Shown: positions 8,688-17,169 of the stretch, piece after piece | Layout: each line of letters begins with the position of its first letter | Position numbering within the stretch: the first letter of the stretch is position 1 | Assembly (NCBI GenBank): GCA_963665785.1 | Contig: OY762456.1 | Span: forward strand, 1,612,001-1,676,000 | Direction: 5' to 3' | Length of the DNA stretch: 64,000 bases | DNA from: UBA7455 sp026713185 | Lineage (GTDB): Bacteria > Pseudomonadota > Gammaproteobacteria > Pseudomonadales > Azotimanducaceae | Position numbers and translations under genes: made by a program | The notes under the pieces: generated by a model | The model's database searches: none | Seen by the model: only the letters and a program-made list of their open reading frames with translations | Told to the model about the DNA's origin: nothing

Positions 8688-9494
8688 TTGGGCTTTGTTG
8701 TTGTCTCTTTGACTCTTATACTTGTAGATCATTTTTCCAATAATCTGGATAGTGTCAGGAGCAGGCTTACTGTGCTTGTTTCGCCAGTTTATGTGGTTGC
8801 CAATCAGCCATCTCAAAGTGTCCAGAATCTGGTTGGTTTTTTCAGTGACAAGAGAGTCATGCAGGGAAAGATTGCACGACTGGAAAATGAACTGTTGTTG
8901 CAACAGGCTGCATCGGCAAAAATGGCCCAGCTGATGCTTGAAAATAAACGCTTACGAGACCTTCTGGGTTCGGCGGCAAAGCTACAGGAAAATATTGTCA
9001 TAGCCGAGATTGTTGGTATTGATCCCGATCCCCAGAAACATGAAATCATTATTGACAAGGGTACTATTGACGATGCTTATCCAGGTCAACCCATCCTTGA
9101 TGCACATGGGCTCATCGGCCAGATTATTGCTGTAAGCCAACTGAACTCTCGTGTCCTTCTCATCAGTGATCATTCACATTCAGTTCCGGTACAGGTTGCC
9201 CGAAGTAATTTAAGACTGATTGCCCAGGGTACAGGCGCCACTAACAAACTGGAATTGATGCATGTACAGAGCACGGCTGACATACAGTCAGGCGACTTAC
9301 TGATCAGTTCTGGACTTGGTGGAAGGTTCCCGGTTGGTTATCCAGTCGGTATTGTAGACAAAGTTGAACTAAAACCGGGAAAGCCATTTTCCGAGGTAAC
9401 TGCGATACCGAGTGCAAAGTTGGACCGGAGCCGGCATTTGTTGCTGGTGTTTACGGAGGGCAGAATGGCTAACCGGAATGGTAACGATGGCTGA
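8688..9494 (+). CDS. mreC: Rod-shape determining protein MreC
   Basis: Inner-membrane scaffold linking MreB to the elongasome: one N-terminal transmembrane helix, a coiled coil around residues 55-90, then the periplasmic beta-rich MreC domain. The only ordinary start codon is TTG at 8688, which gives 268 residues. However, the codons upstream (8643-8687) read IKPLFLVDSTLSYKT, which lines up with the usual MreC N-terminus (M-KPIF...). That segment has no ATG, GTG or TTG; its first family residue falls on ATC at 8643, with AGGA 8 bases before it. The true start may therefore be ATC 8643 (283 residues). The gene overlaps mreD by eight bases. Confidence 0.9.
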   Translation: MGFVVVSLTLILVDHFSNNLDSVRSRLTVLVSPVYVVANQPSQSVQNLVGFFSDKRVMQGKIARLENELLLQQAASAKMAQLMLENKRLRDLLGSAAKLQENIVIAEIVGIDPDPQKHEIIIDKGTIDDAYPGQPILDAHGLIGQIIAVSQLNSRVLLISDHSHSVPVQVARSNLRLIAQGTGATNKLELMHVQSTADIQSGDLLISSGLGGRFPVGYPVGIVDKVELKPGKPFSEVTAIPSAKLDRSRHLLLVFTEGRMANRNGNDG

Positions 9495-9987
9495 CAACAT
9501 GTCGTTAAGTGTGTCGGTTATTGTACTCACTTTTTTTCTTTCGATGGTGCTTGCCATCATTAATCTGCCTGACGTTATACCCGTCGAACTGGGTTTTCTG
9601 AGACCTGAGTGGGTAACGCTTGTATTGATCTACTGGCTCATTACCTTGCCGAACCGGGTCGGTATTATCATTGCCTGGGTCGTCGGTATGTTGATGGATT
9701 TATTGTCAGGCAGTTTGCTTGGGCAGCATGCCATAGCTTTTGTTCTTGTAGCTTTTGTCGTCAGTAGACTCACTCAACGTCTGCGCATGTTCAGACTATG
9801 GCAACAGAGCATTTTCATATTTGCTGTTGTAGGAATGAATCAGTTGATTAATTTATGGATAGAAACTCTTACTGGAACAGCAGAATGGACATTCTGGTAT
9901 TTGTTGCCTTCGATAATCAGTGCTCTGGTGTGGTCCTGGGTGTTCCAGTTTTTAAATTTATTGGGGAGGACCTTTGATCTTAACTGA
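9487..9987 (+). CDS. mreD: Rod-shape determining protein MreD
   Basis: Small integral membrane partner of MreC in the elongasome. It has 166 residues with five or six hydrophobic helices and includes the family stretch ILIYWLITLPNRVGI-like (VLIYWLITLPNRVGI) and GMLMDLLSGSLLGQHA. ATG 9487 is preferred to the longer open frame because the overlap ATGGCTGA with mreC is the usual arrangement and the N-terminus is of normal length. Third gene of mreBCD. The maf gene that often follows in related genomes is absent. Confidence 0.93.
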   Translation: MADNMSLSVSVIVLTFFLSMVLAIINLPDVIPVELGFLRPEWVTLVLIYWLITLPNRVGIIIAWVVGMLMDLLSGSLLGQHAIAFVLVAFVVSRLTQRLRMFRLWQQSIFIFAVVGMNQLINLWIETLTGTAEWTFWYLLPSIISALVWSWVFQFLNLLGRTFDLN

Positions 9988-10079
9988 GAAGGATGGCAAT
10001 ACCTGGACCCGGTTCCAGCGCCAAGGCCAGTGCATAAACTTTATTGAATTGCGACGACCTGCAAACAGGAAGTATGGGA

Positions 10080-11546
10080 ATGGCTGAGGAAATTATCATC
10101 AACGTGTCTCAATACGAGAGCCGTGTGGCTTTAGTGAAACGGGGTGAACTGAAGGAGATTTTCATTGAGCGTACCCATACTCCTGGCATTGTTGGAAATA
10201 TTTACAAAGGCAAGGTCAAAAAAATCCTGCCGGGTATTCAGAGCGCATTTGTGGATATAGGACAGGAACGGGCGGCATTTACTCACATTGCTGATCTTGT
10301 CGACCCTCATAAAGAGAATGGGGGAGAACGATTTGCATTGCCGTCCATTACAGACTTGCTGTACGAAGACAAGGAAGCACTTTTTCAGGTCACCAAAGAA
10401 TCAATCGGAACCAAGGGTGCAAGGATTACCTCCAGAATTTCACTTGCTTCAAGGTATCTGGTTTATCTACCCGCAACCAGTCATTTAGGTATTTCGCTGC
10501 GAATCGAAGATGAACTCGAACGGCTGCGATTGAAAGAAGCACTGAATAACTTCTGGGACAAGGGGAAGGGGGATGGATTCATCGTGCGAACTGCTGCTGA
10601 AGGTGTCCCTGTGGATGACATTCTCAGTGATGCAGAATTACTGTGCAATCGTTGGCACAGGATTCTTGAGGAAGAAAAAACAGTTAGATCCCCAAACCTG
10701 ATTTATGAAGATTTACCTCTGCCACTTCGTGTTGTGCGTGACATCATTAATTCCGGAACCACCGGAATAAGGGTGGATAAACAATCCACATTAACTGCAG
10801 TGGCTCGTTTTCTGGAGGATTTTATTCCAGAGAAATTGCAATGTCTGGAACTGGTTGACGATTTGCAATTATTTGAGTCGTACAATATTGAAGGTCAGAT
10901 TGAGGCAGCGCTCAAACGTCGCGTTTCCCTGACGTCCGGTGGTCACCTCATTATCGAACAGACCGAATCAATGACGACTATTGATGTAAACACCGGTGCT
11001 TTCGTTGGTCAGGGGAATCTGGAAGAAACTATTTACAGGACTAATCTGGAAGCCGCGTCATCAATTCCAGAACAGTTACGTTTGAGGAACATCGGTGGTA
11101 TCGTGATTATCGATTTCATCGATATGACTGATGATGAACATAAAGGCGAGGTATTGAAAATTCTTGAACAAGGTCAGCAATCTGATCGAATGAAGTGGAG
11201 GATCACCCGCATTTCTGAATTCGGTATTGTTGAAATGACAAGGAAGAGAACACATGAAAGTCTTCTCAGGATGCTGTGTGAACCTTGTGCACACTGTGGA
11301 GGAAGAGGTTTTGTTAAAACTGCTGAGTCTGCCTGTCTGGAAATTATCAAGGAAATCCAGCGCAGAGCAAGGAATGGCAGTGGTAAAGAGTGCCTGGTGA
11401 TGGCTTCGCAGTCAGTCATTGACCGCCTGCTTGATAAGGACGACACATGTGTACGCGATCTGGCTGATGCATTGGGTGTGGTAATAAAGTTCCAGGTTGA
11501 AGTCGGCTATCATCAGGGTCAGTTTGACATTGTTGAAGTAATCTGA
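10080..11546 (+). CDS. rng: Ribonuclease G
   Basis: Endoribonuclease of the RNase E/G family that matures the 5' end of 16S rRNA and degrades some mRNAs. The 488-residue protein starts MAEEIIINVSQYESRVALV. Its S1 domain (about 35-120) is followed by the catalytic core with metal-binding aspartates in TTIDVNTGAFVG and IVIIDFIDM, then the zinc-link CEPCAHCGGRG. There is no RNase E-like C-terminal scaffold. ATG 10080 has aggaa 8 bases upstream and matches the family N-terminus; an in-frame TTG at 10044 is less likely. It lies between mreD and yhdP as in many gammaproteobacteria. Confidence 0.95.
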   Translation: MAEEIIINVSQYESRVALVKRGELKEIFIERTHTPGIVGNIYKGKVKKILPGIQSAFVDIGQERAAFTHIADLVDPHKENGGERFALPSITDLLYEDKEALFQVTKESIGTKGARITSRISLASRYLVYLPATSHLGISLRIEDELERLRLKEALNNFWDKGKGDGFIVRTAAEGVPVDDILSDAELLCNRWHRILEEEKTVRSPNLIYEDLPLPLRVVRDIINSGTTGIRVDKQSTLTAVARFLEDFIPEKLQCLELVDDLQLFESYNIEGQIEAALKRRVSLTSGGHLIIEQTESMTTIDVNTGAFVGQGNLEETIYRTNLEAASSIPEQLRLRNIGGIVIIDFIDMTDDEHKGEVLKILEQGQQSDRMKWRITRISEFGIVEMTRKRTHESLLRMLCEPCAHCGGRGFVKTAESACLEIIKEIQRRARNGSGKECLVMASQSVIDRLLDKDDTCVRDLADALGVVIKFQVEVGYHQGQFDIVEVI

Positions 11547-11565
11547 GGACATTGCAGGCGGTAAA

Positions 11566-14500
11566 ATGCAGTTGCAAAACACGTTAACAATACTGGTTCG
11601 CGGTATTGAACTGATCGTTCTGGCTGCACTTATTCTGGCAGCGCTTTATGTCTGCGTGGGACGTCTATTGGTCAGTACCAGTGAGTTCTTTAGAACTGAT
11701 CTCGAGGATTTGCTGGAAACACGATATGCGGTATCTGTAGAGACAGGTTCAGTTCAGGGAAGTTGGCAACGGTTTGATACGATAGTGGATATCACAGATA
11801 TTCGTATTGGTGACCCGGATAATCCTGCTTTGAAAAGTGACACCGTCCGTGTCCGGATCAGCCCATTGCACAGTCTGATTAAAGGCAGACTTGTTGTAAC
11901 AGAAATAGATTTCCTTAACCTCAATCTGTCTCTGGAAGAGCATACTCCCGGGAAATGGAACGTGGTCGGAATGACAGGTTTCGATAAACCAGTTGATTTT
12001 GAATACCTGCTGGATTCGCTGCCCCAACTGAATGTTATTCGAATACTTGATATGTCGGTAGTGCTCAACGGCCTGCGATCAAGTTATATCGTCAGCAATA
12101 TGGCAGATAAACCCATTGAATTACTGTCCGAAGATGATCTGAAAATTATCTCCATGCCTGTCAATCTGACTGAGTCGGGTTCTGAGGAAAATAGACATCT
12201 TCATTTAATGGGGGAGTATTATGGACACTTCGGGGAACCTGATTTTTCCGGTCAGTTCTACCTGGATATATCCCAACTTCAATTACTTGATTTCCTACAT
12301 CCAGTCGATTCATTAAAGGAGTTGGAAAGCATTGATGTCAACGGTCAGATATGGGCTGAGTTCGATGCCGACGATTTCGAGTTCAGTGGCCATGTGAATG
12401 TTGATAGTCAGACAGAGGGTAGTTTACCTGTCAATGCGGATCTTCAATTCGGTGTCCGGGGTGTCCCGGGTCGGGTCTGGATTTATGGGGAAAACATCAG
12501 ACTTGTGTCACAGGACAATGAAATTCAACTGCAGAATGTAAATACTGTATTCGAAGAACAACTTGATGTCTGGAGTGTCGGGATTCAGATACCAGCGCTG
12601 GACCTGAGTGAAATTACGGGCACGATGACTACTTTGGGTGCAGCGTTTTCCGTAATACCGGTGAGATTGACCGACTTTGTTTCAGGGAGCAGTCCCGATG
12701 GCTCCCTTAATTCAACGATTGTCGTTTTCAAGCTGGGTGAAACTTTGCAGGATCTACGGATTGCCAGCATCCTGAGTGAGGTAAACCTCCGTCCACACCT
12801 GGGGACTCCTGGGTTCAGCAATATGAACGGTCTGGCATCCATTGGACTGGACAGCGGTTACGTAGATATCAGAAGTCAACAATCCAGCGTACACTTTAGT
12901 TCAACATTCTCTGATCCATGGTTTTTTGATTCCATACGGGGTCGTTTAAATTTCCGGAATAATAACGGCGCAACACAGCTCAGCAGTGGGCTTGTTGAAG
13001 TATTGCAGGGTGATGCGAGTGCTTACGGGAAGATGATGGTAAACCTGGAATCACCCAGGGAGCAGGGCTCTTTCACACCCGCTGAAGGCTCTTATAAACC
13101 CGTTAATGGTTCCTGGGGTTTAGTCGTAGGACTTTACAACGGTGATTTGAGTGATTTCCATCGTTATCTTCCCAAAACACTGAAACCTGAGGTGTTGTCC
13201 TGGTCCGAGCAAGCAATTAAAAGCGGTACTGTGACTGAATCGGGATTGTTGTTTCATGGTGAATTGGTCAGGTCAGCACCAAAAATAAACAAAGTTATAG
13301 ACAGCTATTTTCATATAGCAGATGGAGTGCTGGATTACCATCCAGACTGGCCAGGGTTGTTCGGGATAGCCGCAACATTGCATGTCGGTCATTCTGGGAT
13401 ATTGACGAACAATGCTACCGCTCTTTTTCTGAATAGTGAGTTTTTGTCTGGAAACGCAAGTGTTCCGATATACATTGATGGTACAGCCGATACCATTCAC
13501 ATCAATGGCAATTTTCAGGGGATCATGCAGGACGCTATAAAGGTTCTGCAGGAGACTCCGGTTGCAGATCAAATTTCACATGCAGCCAGAGAGTGGTCCG
13601 GGGTGGGGGATTTAACGGGTCACCTTACACTGGAATTTCCAATTGGAACACGCAGTGGTGAGGGTCTGGAAGGTGATATTACTGTAGTTATGAGAGGTAA
13701 CGAACTGATCTTTTCCGACCTTGATTTACATGTAAAGGATCTGAGTAGCGAGATCAGATATACAAACCGGAATGGACTGACATCGGAAGGATTTACGGCA
13801 AGTTTGTTTGATGAATCCATTAATGGATTTATCGATAGTGAACTGAAAGGTGATTCAGGAGAGATCAAGATCAATTTTTCGGGCTTTGCAGACGTTGAGA
13901 ATATATACCACTGGTCGGAACAAAATCTGCTTACCCGAGCCGAAGGAAAGTCCGAATATAAAGTAGCAGTTCATATACCTTATGGAGGAGATGCAGATCA
14001 GACCTATATCGAGGCGACTTCTGACCTGAGAGGAACCCGGCTGAATCTACCTAAACCCCTGGCCAAAGATGCTGATACGGAACGATTGTTTAAGTATCGT
14101 CAGAGTTTTCTTGAATCGGGATATCTGATAGATCTTTCCCTGGGTGACATAAAGGGTACTTTCTATACTGAAGATGGATTGATCAGAGAAGGGCAGTTTC
14201 ACTTTGGTCCCGGGAAGTCTGCCAGTATTCCCTCTCGAGAGGAAATCAATGTGACGGGATCACTGTCATATGCTTCCTACGAAGAGTGGGATCGTTTCCT
14301 GGATGAATTGTTGTCCATTTCGGATGTTTCTATAAAGTCTGAATTAGAGGAAAGAACCGGTACTGTTTCTCTGGAAATAGGTGAATTGATGTTCTATTCA
14401 ATGGGGCTTGAGAATGTCAGCACCAGAATTAACCGTGATACGGATGCGTGGAAAGTCAACTTATCGAGTGAAGCAATGAAAGGGAGCGTGATGCTTCCGG

Positions 14501-15471
14501 ATGACGATGAAAAACCACTGCAAATTGCGCTTGATCACCTGAGATTTCCTGAGCATGACGATTCCCCGGACCCGATGGAGAATGTTGATCCCAAAGATCT
14601 GGGTAAAATTGATTTCTCTACGGAAGAACTCATTTTTGGTGATGAACATTATGGAAGCTGGGCTTTCCAGATGCGGCCAGATCAAACCGGTGCGAAAATT
14701 CAGAACCTTAGTGCAGAGTTAAAGGGTCTTACATTACAGGAAGGCGCCGAACTTTCCTGGGTATACAAAGATGGGCATCATGGATCAGCTTTCCAGGGGA
14801 CTGTAACCGCTGATGACATTGGTTCCACTCTCACCAGTTGGGGATTTGCTTCCAGTATAGAAGGTAGTGATTTCAGTTTTAATACAAACCTGAACTGGAA
14901 TGGTTCACCGGCTGCGATGGATATTGATATTGTAGAGGGGCAATTACATATTGATAAGGGAAAGGGTCGTTTTGTCCAGGCTGAAACGGGAACCGGGGTC
15001 TTGAAATTGCTCGGAATTTTCGATTTTGTACAGATTGGTCGACGATTTCAATTTGACTTTGACGATGTGGTCCAAAAGGGCTGGAGCTTCAACAACATCT
15101 CTGGCGCCGTCAAATTCAACAAGGGATCTATTGGTGTATTGGAACCGGTTGTTATTGAGGGATCTTCAAACATTTTAAAGATTGGAGGAAGTGTTGATCT
15201 CGAAACCAAAAAACTCGACAACGATCTGATTGTTACGTTGCCAGTGAATCGGAATCTTCCGTGGTACGCAGCTTACAGTACTGTAGCTGGAGGACCATTG
15301 ATCGGTTTCGGTGTGCTGCTGGTGCGGAAGGTTATGAAAAAGCAGATTGATCAAATGAGCAGTGCAAAATACAAGGTCACCGGAACCTGGGAAGAACCGG
15401 AAATAGTCTTTGTCACTATTTTCAATGATTCTGTACGTGAAGTGGGTACTGACGAAATAGTCAGTCAGTGA
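11566..15471 (+). CDS. yhdP: YhdP-like AsmA-family phospholipid transport protein
   Basis: A giant envelope protein (1301 residues) with one N-terminal transmembrane helix (about 15-35) and a long repetitive beta-rich region. The DUF3971/AsmA2 C-terminus includes FNNISGAVKFNKGSI and AAYSTVAGGPLIGFG. YhdP, TamB and YdbH are known as bridge-like proteins moving phospholipids to the outer membrane; role here is by homology and by position behind mreBCD-rng. Two units of the short tandem repeat are embedded in frame at residues 501-514 (GSFTPAE GSYKPVN). The usual downstream genes nit and tldD are missing; a palindromic repeat follows instead. Confidence 0.9.
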   Translation: MQLQNTLTILVRGIELIVLAALILAALYVCVGRLLVSTSEFFRTDLEDLLETRYAVSVETGSVQGSWQRFDTIVDITDIRIGDPDNPALKSDTVRVRISPLHSLIKGRLVVTEIDFLNLNLSLEEHTPGKWNVVGMTGFDKPVDFEYLLDSLPQLNVIRILDMSVVLNGLRSSYIVSNMADKPIELLSEDDLKIISMPVNLTESGSEENRHLHLMGEYYGHFGEPDFSGQFYLDISQLQLLDFLHPVDSLKELESIDVNGQIWAEFDADDFEFSGHVNVDSQTEGSLPVNADLQFGVRGVPGRVWIYGENIRLVSQDNEIQLQNVNTVFEEQLDVWSVGIQIPALDLSEITGTMTTLGAAFSVIPVRLTDFVSGSSPDGSLNSTIVVFKLGETLQDLRIASILSEVNLRPHLGTPGFSNMNGLASIGLDSGYVDIRSQQSSVHFSSTFSDPWFFDSIRGRLNFRNNNGATQLSSGLVEVLQGDASAYGKMMVNLESPREQGSFTPAEGSYKPVNGSWGLVVGLYNGDLSDFHRYLPKTLKPEVLSWSEQAIKSGTVTESGLLFHGELVRSAPKINKVIDSYFHIADGVLDYHPDWPGLFGIAATLHVGHSGILTNNATALFLNSEFLSGNASVPIYIDGTADTIHINGNFQGIMQDAIKVLQETPVADQISHAAREWSGVGDLTGHLTLEFPIGTRSGEGLEGDITVVMRGNELIFSDLDLHVKDLSSEIRYTNRNGLTSEGFTASLFDESINGFIDSELKGDSGEIKINFSGFADVENIYHWSEQNLLTRAEGKSEYKVAVHIPYGGDADQTYIEATSDLRGTRLNLPKPLAKDADTERLFKYRQSFLESGYLIDLSLGDIKGTFYTEDGLIREGQFHFGPGKSASIPSREEINVTGSLSYASYEEWDRFLDELLSISDVSIKSELEERTGTVSLEIGELMFYSMGLENVSTRINRDTDAWKVNLSSEAMKGSVMLPDDDEKPLQIALDHLRFPEHDDSPDPMENVDPKDLGKIDFSTEELIFGDEHYGSWAFQMRPDQTGAKIQNLSAELKGLTLQEGAELSWVYKDGHHGSAFQGTVTADDIGSTLTSWGFASSIEGSDFSFNTNLNWNGSPAAMDIDIVEGQLHIDKGKGRFVQAETGTGVLKLLGIFDFVQIGRRFQFDFDDVVQKGWSFNNISGAVKFNKGSIGVLEPVVIEGSSNILKIGGSVDLETKKLDNDLIVTLPVNRNLPWYAAYSTVAGGPLIGFGVLLVRKVMKKQIDQMSSAKYKVTGTWEEPEIVFVTIFNDSVREVGTDEIVSQ
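13066..13107 (+). repeat. Short tandem repeat embedded in yhdP
   Basis: Two 21-base units, ggctctttcacacccgctgaa and ggctcttataaacccgttaat written separately, lie in frame in yhdP and encode GSFTPAE and GSYKPVN. They share the acccgctgaaggctc core with the intergenic arrays at 15677-15720 and (reverse strand) 37341-37446. The 21-base spacing keeps the reading frame, unlike the 22-base spacing at 15677. Confidence 0.65.
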
Positions 15472-15495
15472 TTATTCACTATTCCCGACATACAG

Positions 15496-15640
15496 CAGAT
15501 GGCTTTGGGGTGTTCGTTTGCGTAAGCATAATGTCGGAGCGCCGAGTTGGAGGAGCATGACTACAGGCATGCGGGGGAGGCGAGGGTATCCGGGAGGGAC
15601 GCGCAGACGCTGAAGCAAATGAATACCCCAAAGCCATCTG
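15496..15640 (-). repeat. Palindromic repeat, full copy C (145 bp core)
   Basis: The core is bounded by inverted 26-base arms: 15496-15521 (cagatggctttggggtgt...) and 15615-15640 (...ccccaaagccatctg), which pair at 24 of 26 positions. The central 93 bases match the full copies D, E and F in reverse orientation. Flanks are conserved too: attcccgacatacag before the core and cgaacacactcgttaatg after it. A 22-base-period array of the short repeat follows at 15677. The element fills the gap between the convergent genes yhdP and darP, where nit and tldD would be expected. Confidence 0.88.
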
Positions 15641-15676
15641 CGAACACACTCGTTAATGAAACAAGCCTCATCAATG

Positions 15677-15720
15677 TTACACCCGCTGAAGGCTCCTATT
15701 ACACCCGCTGAAGGCTCTGA
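15677..15720 (-). repeat. Short tandem repeat, two 22-bp units
   Basis: Two consecutive 22-base units, each ttacacccgctgaaggctc plus three bases. The second unit contains the stop codon and the last six codons of darP. On the minus strand the core reads gagccttcagcgggt, the same as the 24-base units at 37341-37446. As in that array, it sits on the same side of a palindromic core. Confidence 0.8.
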
Positions 15721-16190
15721 AGATACTGAAAGAGCTTCCTATAGTGTATCGGAGGTGACCGCATTTCTGCTTGCTCTGCGATAGCCAGTCTGGTCAGATG
15801 CCTGAGTTGTTGCCTGTCTGCATCGGGGCAGGTTTCTAAAATTTCCTTGAAAATTTCCGGATTACCACTGATCAATTGTGTACGCCAACGTTCCAAAGTG
15901 CGGGTTTGTAACTGTTGATATCGACTGCCGTTGTCCAGGCATCCGATATATGTTTCCGCGGTATCAGGACTCTTTACCCGGATTAGTCTGGCGATGTGCT
16001 GGATTTGACGTTTCCGGGCATTGCCTTTGGTTATCCTCCGACACTGTCGAATGGCGGTAACTATCTCCTGGTTATCAAGTATGGCAAGTTGATGTTCTGA
16101 AGCATTAACAAGCAGTTCGGCAGCGTGCCTGAATTCAAGCATGTCTCGTTTCCTCCGGGTTTTACTCTTTACCGGAGTCTTTTCAACCAT
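15699..16190 (-). CDS. darP: Ribosome-associated protein DarP (YjgA)
   Basis: A 163-residue DUF615 protein. In E. coli it associates with late 50S precursors and helps their maturation. The family signature is clear: TKGNARKRQIQHIARLIR, then CPDADRQQLRHLTR and YRKLFQYLQ near the C-terminus. The final residues SLQRV and the TAA lie inside a unit of the short tandem repeat, so the natural C-terminal tail appears to have been replaced by repeat sequence. The ATG at 16190 overlaps the ptsO stop by one base (TAATG). Its usual neighbours tldD and pmbA are not here. Confidence 0.9.
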   Translation of the reverse strand: MVEKTPVKSKTRRKRDMLEFRHAAELLVNASEHQLAILDNQEIVTAIRQCRRITKGNARKRQIQHIARLIRVKSPDTAETYIGCLDNGSRYQQLQTRTLERWRTQLISGNPEIFKEILETCPDADRQQLRHLTRLAIAEQAEMRSPPIHYRKLFQYLQSLQRV

Positions 16191-16459
16191 TATTCATCTT
16201 CACCAAAACCGAGTTCGATGCACTCCACAAGTGATTGTATAGCCTCCTTCTCGTCTGCTCCCTCGACATGCAACTCGAGTTCAGTGCCCAAAGATGCCTC
16301 CAGCATCAACATCGACATGATGCTTTTCCCATTGGCAGTTTTACTCAATTTTTGTACCTGGATTGAAGAAGCGAATCCCCTGGCTTTTTTCACGAAGAGG
16401 GACGCTGCCCGGGCATGTAGTCCCAGTTTGTTCCTGATGATGGCCTTCCGACTGATCAT
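16190..16459 (-). CDS. ptsO: Nitrogen PTS phosphocarrier NPr (HPr-like)
   Basis: Phosphocarrier of the regulatory nitrogen PTS, passing phosphate from EI-Ntr to PtsN. It has 89 residues with the active-site His15 in LGLHARAAS and the Ser46 region KSIMSMLML, both as in HPr/NPr proteins. Its ATG overlaps the stop of the shortened rapZ frame (ATGA), and its stop overlaps the darP start. Location behind ptsN identifies it as NPr rather than sugar-PTS HPr. Confidence 0.93.
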   Translation of the reverse strand: MISRKAIIRNKLGLHARAASLFVKKARGFASSIQVQKLSKTANGKSIMSMLMLEASLGTELELHVEGADEKEAIQSLVECIELGFGEDE

Positions 16460-16602
16460 ACGGGTTCATCGATTGAACTTGCGTTAATTGGTCCCAATTC
16501 ACGGTGCCGGATCTGTACATTTCGCCAGTGTGGATGGAAATATGCATACAGTTTGTCTGCCAGTAAGACGGACCTGCCACTGATCACGATAAGTGAAATC
16601 AT
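16456..16602 (-). pseudogene. rapZ: rapZ with a large in-frame internal deletion
   Basis: A 48-codon minus-strand frame between ptsN and ptsO. Its first 11 residues, MISLIVISGRS, are the RapZ N-terminus up to the start of the Walker A motif (family: IVSGRSGSGKS). The next part, SVLLADKLYAYF then NVQIRHREL, is the extreme C-terminus (E. coli HRSVYIAEQLADYF, NVQSRHRTLE). About 235 of some 284 residues are missing, in frame. Both native overlaps survive: ATGA with the ptsN stop and ATGA with the ptsO start. The nucleotide-binding site and the central regulatory region are lost, so the RapZ role (GlmZ decay, glmS control) cannot be normal. A short direct repeat at the GR-S/HR-S junction is the likely cause. 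A real deletion and an assembly collapse both remain possible. Confidence 0.82.
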
Positions 16603-17090
16603 GATGTACCTTTATGGAGCGAATGACTGGCTTCCTCCTCGGGGTTCCAGAGAGCCATTTCGAATAACTCACGATCATCTTTCGCCAGTTTCAGCCCCTT
16701 CAGGTAGGTTTCTGATTCAATTCTTTTGGCCAGCATGGCCAATGTATGCAGATGATCAGCCTCTTCATTTCCCGGGAACAAAAGGACAAACATTAACGTC
16801 ACCAATTCATCGTCAAAGGCGCCAAAATCCATGCCTTCAGATAGACGAAACAAGGCGCATATTGTTTTTGTACAGTTTTTGAGACGGCAATGAGGTATGG
16901 CAATACCATGTCCGACGGCAGTCGGACCCAGTTTTTCCCGATCAATAAGCCCCCGATATACTTCACCTGCAGCACATGCTGGTTCTGTTCTGGCAATCAG
17001 GTCTGCTGCAATTTCGATAGCACGCTTTTTACTGCTGGTCTCTATACTCGAGAATGTACGCTCAGGGACCAGAATTGAATCGATTTCCAT
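16599..17090 (-). CDS. ptsN: Nitrogen regulatory PTS protein IIA-Ntr
   Basis: End acceptor of the nitrogen PTS. The unphosphorylated form regulates potassium transport and other targets in enterobacteria. The 163-residue EIIA fold shows the phosphorylation site His67 in GHGIAIPHCRL and the conserved EADHLHTLAMLAK. The gene sits in the classical order rpoN-hpf-ptsN-rapZ-ptsO. Its TGA overlaps the ATG of the deleted rapZ. Confidence 0.95.
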   Translation of the reverse strand: MEIDSILVPERTFSSIETSSKKRAIEIAADLIARTEPACAAGEVYRGLIDREKLGPTAVGHGIAIPHCRLKNCTKTICALFRLSEGMDFGAFDDELVTLMFVLLFPGNEEADHLHTLAMLAKRIESETYLKGLKLAKDDRELFEMALWNPEEEASHSLHKGTS

Positions 17091-17169
17091 CTATCTACCA
17101 TACAAAGAATAAATCGTATTATAACAAGTTTGTATAGTGTCTTTGCTGGAAACTGATCCAGATTTGTTC

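Noticed and set aside
16341..16580. 79-residue minus-strand open frame across ptsO and the rapZ remnant
   Set aside because: Wrong frame: the homologous readings are ptsO and the 16456-16602 rapZ fusion.
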